From Gp7-AA10 sp035636095 (GTDB lineage Bacteria > Acidobacteriota > Thermoanaerobaculia > Gp7-AA8): 64,000 nucleotides of DNA. The position numbers and the translations under genes are program-made. Every line of letters starts with the position of its first letter. Within the stretch, counting starts at the first letter, position 1. The notes beneath the pieces were generated by a model, which did no database searches, had not been told where the DNA came from, and saw nothing but the letters and a program-made list of their open reading frames with translations. Shown one piece after another: positions 54,676-62,237 of this stretch. The stretch is from positions 62,001 through 126,000 of the forward strand of contig DASPZU010000087.1 in the NCBI GenBank assembly GCA_035636095.1, in the 5' to 3' direction.

Positions 54676-55601
54676 AATTCTCGCCTCGACGCATCAAAGT
54701 CGGCCTGGAGTTGACCTCGAAGTGCAACCTGCGCTGCGGCATGTGTCCGTTGCCGGTGCTGCGCCGTCCGTACGAGGACATGGACTGGTGGCTGGTCGAG
54801 CGGGCGGAGAAAGAAATCCACGGCGCCGGGCTGCGTCTCAAATGGCTGCACGAGATGGGGGAGCCGCTCTTGTATGCGCGTCTCGACGATGCCATCCGGC
54901 TCTTCCCCGAAGCGAGCGTCAGCACCAACGGTCTGCTGCTCTCCGAGGAGATGGGAGCGAAGTTGCTGGCCTCGCCGCTGAAGCGGCTGCGCATCTGCGT
55001 CGATTCGATCAATCCCCAGATCTATCCGACCCTCCGCACCGGCGGCGATTTCGAAAAGCTGGTCGAGCTGACGCGCGCCTTTCTGCGTCAGGCCAAAGGT
55101 CACCGCATGCGCATCGAGATTCAGAAGATGCGATCGCGCCTGACGCTCGACGAAACCGTCGACGATTTCAATCGCTTCTTCGATCTCGACAAATTCAAGA
55201 ATGCGCGCGTGATCGAGAAGACTTGCGAGGCGCTCGACGTCAACGAGGAGACCGACCTGCACGGCAAATTCTACGGATGCGTGCAGGGTGCGTTCTTCAC
55301 GTGGGTGGTCGTTTTCGCCGACGGACGCGTCACGCACTGCTGCTATGACGCGCATGGCGAGCAGATCCTCGGCGACCTCAAGAAGCAGTCACTGCGCGAC
55401 ATCATCGATAGTCCGCGGATGGCCGAGATGCTGGCGGCATTCGAGCGCCGCGACTTCACTAACCTTCCGCGCTGCGGCGAGTGCTTCAAGCACGGCGGCG
55501 AATCGCAGGCCTTCAACGACGTCCTCACCGGCGTGCAAAACCTGCCCAACCTTGCCAAGGACGTCGTGCGGAAGGTGATCGACGTCCGGTATCGCTCTTA
55601 A
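54672..55601 (+). CDS. radical SAM/SPASM domain protein
   Basis: 309 residues from ATG 54672 (ATGA overlap with the GT4 gene). CNLRCGMC is the cluster motif, EMGEPLL replaces GGEPLL, and SVSTNGLLLSEE follows. Auxiliary cysteines are in GCVQGAFF, THCCYDAHGE and LPRCGECFKHGG, the SPASM layout. It may modify a peptide or sugar together with the radical SAM protein at 52550. No obvious RiPP precursor peptide lies nearby. The stop TAA shares the palindrome TTAA with the stop of the convergent gene. Confidence 0.88.
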   Translation: MKFSPRRIKVGLELTSKCNLRCGMCPLPVLRRPYEDMDWWLVERAEKEIHGAGLRLKWLHEMGEPLLYARLDDAIRLFPEASVSTNGLLLSEEMGAKLLASPLKRLRICVDSINPQIYPTLRTGGDFEKLVELTRAFLRQAKGHRMRIEIQKMRSRLTLDETVDDFNRFFDLDKFKNARVIEKTCEALDVNEETDLHGKFYGCVQGAFFTWVVVFADGRVTHCCYDAHGEQILGDLKKQSLRDIIDSPRMAEMLAAFERRDFTNLPRCGECFKHGGESQAFNDVLTGVQNLPNLAKDVVRKVIDVRYRS

Positions 55602-56578
55602 CGAAAACTGATCGGAATGTCGTCCATGGTCAGCACGCCCGGGCGCGCGCTGATGACGCGCGGAATCGAATTCACGACCATGGCGGCCGTGGCGCGATCG
55701 CCATGGACGCCTTCCTTGATTTCCATCTCGAGATTCGGCACGCCGCGCACGATCACCTTGTCGGCCGCCACATCCTCGGCTCCGACATACATCCGCAGCT
55801 CGAGGCGCACGTTGATCTTTCCGCGGCCTTCGATGGTCTGATGCACGCCGGCAACCTGGCCGGGGGCGACTTTCAGATATTGCGTGACGACTTCACGCTG
55901 CGCGACGATCGGCTCGATCTTCTCGTCGCTCACTTTCTCGAACTCGACGCCCAGACCGTTGCCGACCATCATCAAGGATTCGCGCAACCCCATGTGCTTG
56001 ATTTTTCCGGCGTCGACGGCCGCTCGAAACTCGGCGGTCGTCATTCCGGCACCAACTTTCCGCTGCAGCGGCTCGCGCCGCGTCGATGCGTTCTGGATGC
56101 GGATGATGTCGATCGATTCGATGCTCTGACAGACGCCCGTGAGCGTCAGAGGAAGCTTGTCCATCACGAATCCGGGATTGACGCCGGTGCCCAGGAGCGT
56201 GACGTTGTGCGAGCGGGCGACTTGCTGCAGCTCGTTGCGAATGGAGCGATCGAGCGGAAACGACAATTCTTCGCACGTCGACACGACATGGCAGCCGCGT
56301 TCCAGCAGACTCTTGAGCTGTGCCGAGACCTCGCGCAGCCGCGAGCCGGTGGAATGACAGACCACTTCAGGCCTGGTCTGGAGGAGCGGTGTGACGGCGA
56401 CGCCGGCCTTGCGGCCGAGTCCGATCACGTCGCCGAGGTCTTTGCCGACTTTGTTCGGATCGATGTCGACCGCTGCCACCAGCTTGACCCACGATTTGGT
56501 GAGGAGCAGGCGCGCAATCTCCGCGCCGATGGGACCGATTCCATATTGCGCGACCGTGACGGGCTGCAGTGAAGTCAT
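55598..56578 (-). CDS. dihydrodipicolinate reductase-like NAD(P)H-dependent amine dehydrogenase
   Basis: 326 residues from ATG 56578. Rossmann N-terminus VAQYGIGPIGAEIARLLL with AAVDIDPNKVGKDLG, then STGSRLREVSAQLKSLL, VSTCEELSFPLDR and LLGTGVNPGFVMDKLPL. This matches the dihydrodipicolinate reductase-like family that includes 2,4-diaminopentanoate dehydrogenase. The true substrate is an amino or keto acid that cannot be fixed from sequence. The frame open to 56722 runs through a palindromic repeat and is rejected. Confidence 0.8.
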   Translation of the reverse strand: MTSLQPVTVAQYGIGPIGAEIARLLLTKSWVKLVAAVDIDPNKVGKDLGDVIGLGRKAGVAVTPLLQTRPEVVCHSTGSRLREVSAQLKSLLERGCHVVSTCEELSFPLDRSIRNELQQVARSHNVTLLGTGVNPGFVMDKLPLTLTGVCQSIESIDIIRIQNASTRREPLQRKVGAGMTTAEFRAAVDAGKIKHMGLRESLMMVGNGLGVEFEKVSDEKIEPIVAQREVVTQYLKVAPGQVAGVHQTIEGRGKINVRLELRMYVGAEDVAADKVIVRGVPNLEMEIKEGVHGDRATAAMVVNSIPRVISARPGVLTMDDIPISFR

Positions 56579-56603
56579 AGGGCGCGAATTGTAGCGAAGA
56601 GCG

Positions 56604-56660
56604 CCCCTCACCCGGTCCCGCTCCGCGGGACCACCCTCTCCCCGCTTCGCGGGGCGAGGG
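56604..56660. repeat. palindromic repeat, second copy of the 19690 element
   Basis: 57 bp identical to 19690-19746 except one base (GCTTCGC for GCTGCGC). It contains the hairpins GGTCCCGC-GCGGGACC and CCCCGC-GCGGGG and lies between dinB and the start of the dehydrogenase gene. Confidence 0.9.
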
Positions 56661-56675
56661 GTCTCGCGAGATCCT

Positions 56676-57737
56676 TCACGCAAAGAGCGTGAGTGATGGC
56701 TCTTCCACATCTTCATCGACAAAATTCGAAACGCCGATTCCCGCCAGACGAAATTTGCGGTCGGCCGGGAATTCGAAGCGCGTCAGGAGCTCGCAACCGA
56801 TTCGCGCCAGGTCGTCGCCGCTGGCGGGCGGCACTTCCGGAGTGAGGCGGCGCGTGGCGGTCTCGAATCGCCCGGTGCGCAATTTCAATGTGACCGTCCG
56901 GCCCACCAGTTTGCGATGCGCCAGAGCCTCCCACAGCGAATGCGCTTCATTGCGGATGTAATCGGCGACTTCCTCGATCGTGATGTCGTGCGGGAACGTG
57001 CTCTCGCTCGAATACGACTTCCGCTTTCGCGACGGTTCCACCGGACTTTCGTCGATCCCGCGCGCCAGCTCCCACAAGCGCGTTCCCCATTTGCCGAATC
57101 GGTCTGTCAGTTGCTGCTCTGAAAATCGCTGCAGGTCGCCGACGGTTGCGACGCCCATGTCGACCATGACTTTTTCGGTGACCTTGCCGACGCCGGGGAT
57201 TTTTCGCACCGGCAGGCCGACCAGAAACCCTTCGATTTGCTCCGGGCGGATGACAAACAGCCCGTCGGGCTTTCGCCAGTCCGACGCGATCTTCGCGAGG
57301 AACTTGTTAGGCGCGACGCCGGCGGATGCGGTCAGCTGCGTTTCAGTCCGGATTTCACGGCGGATCGCCTCCGCCGTCTCGGTCGCAGTCGGAATGCCGG
57401 TCAGCTCCTGGGTGACGTCGAGGTAGGCCTCATCGAGCGAGAGCGGCTCCACCAGGGGCGTGTGCCGCTCGAAGATGGCGCGGATGTGCTTGGACACGGC
57501 GCCGTATTTTTCGAAATTCGGCGCAATGAAGACCCCGTCCGGACAGAGGCGCTTCGCGCGCGAGGACGGCATGGCGGAGTGGACGCCAAACTTTCGCGCT
57601 TCGTACGATGCCGCGCACACGACGCTGCGCTCCCCCGGCCAACCCACGATCACAGGCTTACCACGAAGTTCGGGCTGATCGCGCTGTTCGACCGACGCGT
57701 AGAATGCGTCCATGTCGATATGAATGATCTTGCGCAT
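56676..57737 (-). CDS. dinB: DNA polymerase IV
   Basis: 353-residue Y-family translesion polymerase. Catalytic carboxylates lie in HIDMDAFYASVEQ (D8 and D10 region) and LSLDEAYLDVT (D and E near residues 103-104). SYEARKFGVHSAMPS, the HhH motif LPVRKIPGVGKVTEKV and a little-finger domain (RKRKSYSSESTFPHD) follow. The C-terminus lacks an obvious clamp-binding QxxLxLF; it ends PSLTLFA, which may be a degenerate form. The ATG at 57737 is the only Met giving the full active site, and it places its first six codons antisense to the next gene. Confidence 0.95.
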   Translation of the reverse strand: MRKIIHIDMDAFYASVEQRDQPELRGKPVIVGWPGERSVVCAASYEARKFGVHSAMPSSRAKRLCPDGVFIAPNFEKYGAVSKHIRAIFERHTPLVEPLSLDEAYLDVTQELTGIPTATETAEAIRREIRTETQLTASAGVAPNKFLAKIASDWRKPDGLFVIRPEQIEGFLVGLPVRKIPGVGKVTEKVMVDMGVATVGDLQRFSEQQLTDRFGKWGTRLWELARGIDESPVEPSRKRKSYSSESTFPHDITIEEVADYIRNEAHSLWEALAHRKLVGRTVTLKLRTGRFETATRRLTPEVPPASGDDLARIGCELLTRFEFPADRKFRLAGIGVSNFVDEDVEEPSLTLFA

Positions 57738-58814
57738 CTGAGAACGCCGGCGTTTCTGGTCGACCGCAATATTGTCGAGCAAAACTGCACCCGCATGCGT
57801 GAGAAGGCGGTGGCATCGGGCGTTCTATTCCGGCCGCACGTCAAGACGCACAAGACCATCGAGATCGGCCGCATGCAGCATGGCGGGGCGCCCGGTCCGA
57901 TCACGGTTTCGACGCTGGCCGAGGGAGAATTCTTCGCGGCGGCGGGGTTTGGGGACATCACCTATGCCGTGCCCATCGCACCGGAAAAACTCGATCGCGC
58001 GGCAGCGCTGGCAAAGAAAATCGAGCGCTTCAACGTCCTCATCGATAGCGAGCGCGCTCTACGGGCGATAGAGAGCTTTGGACAGGTTTTTGATGTCTTT
58101 CTGAAGGTCGATTGCGGGTATCACCGCGCGGGGGTCGATCCGGAAAATCCCGACAGCGTGCGACTGGCCATGGCCATGACGCGATCGCCGTCGGTTCGTT
58201 TTCGAGGACTGCTGACGCACGCCGGTCATTCGTATCATGCGCGCAATGTCGAGGAGATTCGCCGCGTGGCGTACGAAGAAACATCGGCATTGACGAAGTT
58301 TCGTGATCGCCTGGGCGGGCTGAAGCCCGCCGCTACACGCAGCGTCGGATCGACGCCGACGGCATCGGTCGTCGATCGATTCGAAGACGCCGACGAAGTC
58401 CGCCCCGGCAACTACGTGTTCTACGATGCGTTTCAGGCGACCATCGGATCGTGTCGCCGCCAAGAGTGCGCCGTGTCCGTGCTGGCCACAGTGGTCGGAT
58501 CGTATCCCCAACGCCGCGAAGCGATCATCGACGCCGGGGCCCTCGCGCTCTCCAAAGACCTCGGCCCCGATCATATTGATACGAAATTTGGTTTTGGCAT
58601 TGTGTGCGATCTTGATCTGCGCCCGCTTCCGATCAAGCTCGTGACGCTTTCCCAGGAGCATGGCAAATTGCGGGCGGCCGATCCGCCGCCTATCGGCACC
58701 CAACTGCGCATCCTGCCCAATCACTCCTGCCTGACCGCCGCCATGTACGACATCTACCACGTGCTCGATCGCGGAAAGGTGGTCGATCAGTGGCGCCCGG
58801 TCCGCGGTTGGTAG
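57720..58814 (+). CDS. D-threonine aldolase / D-serine dehydratase-like PLP enzyme
   Basis: 364-residue PLP enzyme of the alanine-racemase-fold DSD1/D-threonine aldolase family: LRTPAFLVDRNIVEQNC, the PLP lysine in RPHVKTHKTIEIG (~51), DCGYHRAGVDP, LTHAGHSYHAR, VSVGSTPTAS-like segment, and the metal site HSCLTAAMYD with H~336 and C~338. It acts on D-amino acids. A palindromic repeat (58314-58331) encodes the extra residues GGLKPAAT ahead of SVGSTPT. ATG 57720 overlaps the divergent dinB start by 18 bp. Confidence 0.87.
   Translation: MNDLAHLRTPAFLVDRNIVEQNCTRMREKAVASGVLFRPHVKTHKTIEIGRMQHGGAPGPITVSTLAEGEFFAAAGFGDITYAVPIAPEKLDRAAALAKKIERFNVLIDSERALRAIESFGQVFDVFLKVDCGYHRAGVDPENPDSVRLAMAMTRSPSVRFRGLLTHAGHSYHARNVEEIRRVAYEETSALTKFRDRLGGLKPAATRSVGSTPTASVVDRFEDADEVRPGNYVFYDAFQATIGSCRRQECAVSVLATVVGSYPQRREAIIDAGALALSKDLGPDHIDTKFGFGIVCDLDLRPLPIKLVTLSQEHGKLRAADPPPIGTQLRILPNHSCLTAAMYDIYHVLDRGKVVDQWRPVRGW
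58314..58331. repeat. palindromic REP-like unit inside a coding sequence
   Basis: GGCGGGCT (58314-58321) - GA - AGCCCGCC (58324-58331), followed by GCTACA, is a common intergenic palindrome. Here it lies in frame inside the PLP enzyme gene. Confidence 0.75.
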
Positions 58815-58836
58815 GGCTGTTGCAGCTTGGGTGGGC

Positions 58837-59019
58837 ATGTCAGACCAAAAAAATGATCCGCAAAGCTACGGCAGTCAGAACGAGACCGTCGATCCGAGCG
58901 AAGATTTCTACTCCAACGCACCCAAACAGATTGACGAAGACGACGAGCCGACGCTGAAGGTGACGCCACAGCCCTCCGGCGCAAAGCGCGACAGCTACTT
59001 CAAGAAGCGGGATTACTGA
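58837..59019 (+). CDS. small acidic disordered protein
   Basis: 60 residues from ATG 58837: SDQKNDPQSYGSQNETVDPS, then SEDFYSNAPKQIDEDDEPTL and KVTPQPSGAKRDSYFKKRDY. It is polar, low in hydrophobics and probably unstructured. It follows the PLP enzyme by 22 bp on the same strand and precedes a long palindromic element. No family is recognised; coding status rests on the clean start, stop and codon usage. Confidence 0.5.
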   Translation: MSDQKNDPQSYGSQNETVDPSEDFYSNAPKQIDEDDEPTLKVTPQPSGAKRDSYFKKRDY

Positions 59020-59030
59020 GCCGCCGCCCT

Positions 59031-59104
59031 CCCGGTTGGGACGTTGGGATGTTAGAACGTAAGGTGGGCGCCCTACATCCCAACATCCTTACGTCCCAAC
59101 CGGG
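59031..59104. repeat. long inverted repeat (GTTGGGACGT family)
   Basis: Perfect 14-bp arms CCCGGTTGGGACGT (59031-59044) / ACGTCCCAACCGGG (59091-59104), with inner arms GGATGTT (59047-59053) / AACATCC (59082-59088). It lies between the small protein gene and the GGDEF-EAL gene and could terminate the former. Confidence 0.8.
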
Positions 59105-59128
59105 GGGCAGGGCGGGGTACACTGGCGT

Positions 59129-62100
59129 ATCGGTCCGAACAGTCTAGCTTTAGCCACGCTGTTAACTGCTGCGGCGATTCTCGTTCTCGGCATCGCGGTG
59201 GTGTTCCGAGGACGTGGATCGCTGCTCAGCATGCTGTTTCTTGCGATCACTATCGGCGCCGCAGGATGGCTGGGATGCTTTTCAGCGCTGTACGAGAGCC
59301 GCGATCCTGATCGCGCCCTGGAATGGGCGCGTCTCGGCTCCTTTTTCTCCGATTTCATCCCGGCCGCGATTTTTCATTTCAGCGTCGTGTTCGTGGGCCG
59401 TCGCCGCCAATTCCGGGCGGCGGTGGTGCTCGGTTGGCTGTTCTGCGCCACCATCGCCGTTCTCGCTGTTTCGACGAATTTGTTCGTGCGCGGCGTTCGC
59501 CATTACCCGTGGGGTTACTACCTTCGCGGTGCGCTCATCAATCTTTCCTGGATCGTCGTGTGCACGGCCATGCTGGCGGGGGGCGTCTATCTGATCTGGC
59601 GCGCGTCGCGCGAGCTGGAGGGCGCCTCGCGCGATGGCGCGCGCGCGATGGTCGTGGCATTCGCGATCGCATCGCTGGCGCTGATCGATTTCCTCCCCAC
59701 CGTCGGCGTCGGAATTCGTCCCTTCGGTTTTCTGGCAATCCTCGGCTTCGTGGCGTTTTCGGCGAATTCGATCTGGCGATACCACCTCGTCGATCTGACG
59801 CCGGAGTACGCGGCCTCGCAGATTCTCGCGACCATGAAGAGCGCGGTCATCGTCATCAACCTGGAGGGAAAAATCCGCGTCGCCAACCAGGCCGCGCTTT
59901 CGATCCTCGGCTACGCCGAAACTGATCTGGTCGGAAAGCCGATTCGCGTCATCATCGACCCGCAGGAGACGATCAGCACCGGGCAGCTCCTCCGCAGCGG
60001 CGGCACGCTCGATCTGCAGATGAAGTGGCGGACAGCATCGGGCGTGACCGTCGATGTCGCGGCATCATCGTCGTTTGTGCGCGGTGCCGACGGCGCGCCG
60101 CTGGGCGTCGTCTACGTCGCCAGCGACGTCACGGAGCGACGGCGCAGCGAGCAGGCCTTGCGGGAGAGCGAGCATCGCTACCGCACGCTTTTCGAAGGCA
60201 ATCCCCTGCCGATGTGGGTCTACGACTTCGCGACGCTTCGATTCATCGCCGTCAACGAAGCGGCCGTGCGCCACTACGGATTTTCCAAGGACGAATTTCT
60301 GCAGTTGACCATCGCCGACATCCGGCCGCCGGAAGAGATCCCGACCATGATGAAGACCCTGGCGACGCTGCACGATCGCGACCGCAACCGCATCTTTCGT
60401 CATCGCAAGAAAGATAGGTCGGTTTTCGACGCTGAGATCACGTCATTCGAATTCGTGTCGGGCGGACGCCGCGCGCGACTGGTCATCGCGGTCGATGTCA
60501 CCGAGCGCCGCCTGAGTGAGGAGCGCCTGCGCGACAACGAAGAGCGATACCGCCTTTTGTTCGAGCGCAACCTCGCCGGCGTTTTTCGATCGACGGTCGA
60601 CGGCCGCATTCTCGAAGTCAACGATTCGCTGGCCCACATCTTCGGCTATGAACGCGAAGAACTGCTGACGCAGTCGTCGTACAGCCTCTACTTCAATCGC
60701 GCCGATCGCCAGCGGGTCATGACGCAGTTGCGCGAGCAACGGACTCTCTCCAACGTGGAGTTGCGCCTGAAGAAGCGCGACGGATCGCCGGTGTGGGTGC
60801 TCGAGAACATGACCATGCTCGATTCCGCCGACGGTGCCATCATCGAAGGAACCATCATCGACATCTCGGAGCGGAAGGCCGCTCAGGAGCAGGTCGAGTA
60901 TCAGGCCTACCACGACGTGCTGACCGGCCTGCCCAATCGACTCCTGTTTCGCGATCGCATCAGCGTGGCGCTGGCGCATGCGCGCCGGGCGCGGCGGGCG
61001 GTGGCGGTGATGTTCCTCGATCTCGACCACTTCAAGCTCGTCAACGACACCTTGGGCCACACTGTCGGCGACGGACTGTTGCAGGCGGCGGCAGAGCGGT
61101 TGGTGAGTTGCGTGCGGGGGGAGGACACGGTCGCGCGCATGGGCGGCGACGAGTTCACCATCCTGATCTCCGACATCGCGGATACGCGCAGCGCGGTGAC
61201 GGTCGCGCAAAAAGTGCTGGAGAGCATTTCGCGGCCGATCGAGGTGGACGGGCACGAATTGTTCGTGACGACCAGCATCGGCATCTCGATCTTTCCGGAC
61301 GACGGAACCGACGCCGAGACCCTTCTGAAGAATGCCGATCGCGCCATGTATCGCGCCAAGGAGCTCGGCCGCAACAATTACCAGTTCGCGACCCAGGCCA
61401 TCGTGGAAGAAAAAACGGCCCGGCTGTCGCTCGAGCGCAGCCTGCATCACGCCTTCGATCGCAAAGAATTCGTCATCCACTATCAGCCCATGATCGAGGT
61501 CGGCACGCGCCGCGTGGTGGGAGCCGAGGCCCTGATTCGATGGCTGAGCCCGGAGTTCGGGTTGATGTCGCCGGATGATTTCATTCCGGTCGCGGAGGAG
61601 ACCGGCCTCATTCTTCCGATCGGCGAGTGGGTCCTGCGCACCGCCTGCGCGCAGATGCGAACGTGGCACCGTGCCGGCCACCAGGAGCTGCACGTGGCCG
61701 TGAATCTTTCCGCGCGGCAGTTCCAGCAGAGCGATCTGACCATGATGATCGAGCGCATCCTCGATGAGACCAGCCTGCCCGCGGCGTCGCTCGACATCGA
61801 GATCACCGAAACCACCGCCATGCACAACGCCAAGCTGTCGCTCGAAATCATGAAGCGGCTGAAAGAGATGGGCGTTCGCATCTCCATCGATGACTTCGGG
61901 ACGGGATACTCATCGCTGGCCTACCTCAAGGAATTTCCAATCGACACCGTGAAGATCGATCAGACATTTGTGCGCGATCTCTCGCAGGGCTCGAACGATG
62001 GCGCCATCGTCTCGGCGGTCATCTCCATGGCGCGCGCGCTGAAGCTGCGCGTGGTCGCGGAAGGCGTGGAGACCGAGGATCAGCTCGCTTTCCTGCGGCG

Positions 62101-62194
62101 CGAGCATTGCGAAACGATCCAGGGATTCCTGTGCAGCCGCCCGCTGCCGGCGGAAGAGTTCGAAGCGGTGCTGGCGGCGCGCTCGTCATCCTGA
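59129..62194 (+). CDS. membrane GGDEF-EAL protein with PAS domains
   Basis: Up to 1021 residues. An N-terminal 7TM sensory region (LATLLTAAAILVLGIAVVF through RPFGFLAILGFVAFSANSIW) is followed by three PAS domains (about 235-350, 360-480, 485-600). A GGDEF domain with intact ARMGGDEFT and DLDHFKLVNDTLGH, then an EAL domain (VVGAEALIRW, DDFGTGYSSL, EGVETEDQ), complete it. It makes or degrades cyclic di-GMP. The first membrane helix requires a start before the GTG at 59198, yet no ATG, GTG or TTG exists there. ATC 59129, 5 nt after TACACT, or CTG 59159 are candidates. The last codons (tca tcc tga) lie in a repeat. Confidence 0.85.
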   Translation: MGPNSLALATLLTAAAILVLGIAVVFRGRGSLLSMLFLAITIGAAGWLGCFSALYESRDPDRALEWARLGSFFSDFIPAAIFHFSVVFVGRRRQFRAAVVLGWLFCATIAVLAVSTNLFVRGVRHYPWGYYLRGALINLSWIVVCTAMLAGGVYLIWRASRELEGASRDGARAMVVAFAIASLALIDFLPTVGVGIRPFGFLAILGFVAFSANSIWRYHLVDLTPEYAASQILATMKSAVIVINLEGKIRVANQAALSILGYAETDLVGKPIRVIIDPQETISTGQLLRSGGTLDLQMKWRTASGVTVDVAASSSFVRGADGAPLGVVYVASDVTERRRSEQALRESEHRYRTLFEGNPLPMWVYDFATLRFIAVNEAAVRHYGFSKDEFLQLTIADIRPPEEIPTMMKTLATLHDRDRNRIFRHRKKDRSVFDAEITSFEFVSGGRRARLVIAVDVTERRLSEERLRDNEERYRLLFERNLAGVFRSTVDGRILEVNDSLAHIFGYEREELLTQSSYSLYFNRADRQRVMTQLREQRTLSNVELRLKKRDGSPVWVLENMTMLDSADGAIIEGTIIDISERKAAQEQVEYQAYHDVLTGLPNRLLFRDRISVALAHARRARRAVAVMFLDLDHFKLVNDTLGHTVGDGLLQAAAERLVSCVRGEDTVARMGGDEFTILISDIADTRSAVTVAQKVLESISRPIEVDGHELFVTTSIGISIFPDDGTDAETLLKNADRAMYRAKELGRNNYQFATQAIVEEKTARLSLERSLHHAFDRKEFVIHYQPMIEVGTRRVVGAEALIRWLSPEFGLMSPDDFIPVAEETGLILPIGEWVLRTACAQMRTWHRAGHQELHVAVNLSARQFQQSDLTMMIERILDETSLPAASLDIEITETTAMHNAKLSLEIMKRLKEMGVRISIDDFGTGYSSLAYLKEFPIDTVKIDQTFVRDLSQGSNDGAIVSAVISMARALKLRVVAEGVETEDQLAFLRREHCETIQGFLCSRPLPAEEFEAVLAARSSS

Positions 62195-62218
62195 GCCGCG
62201 CAGACGGCGAAGGATGAC
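62185..62218. repeat. GTCATCCTGAGC..GCGAAGGATGAC repeat unit
   Basis: Imperfect palindrome with arms GTCATCCT (62185-62192) and AGGATGAC (62211-62218). Same family as 21321-21387 and 26957-26983. It provides the stop codon of the GGDEF-EAL gene. Confidence 0.75.
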
Positions 62219-62237
62219 GCATGTACAATCGCGCGCC

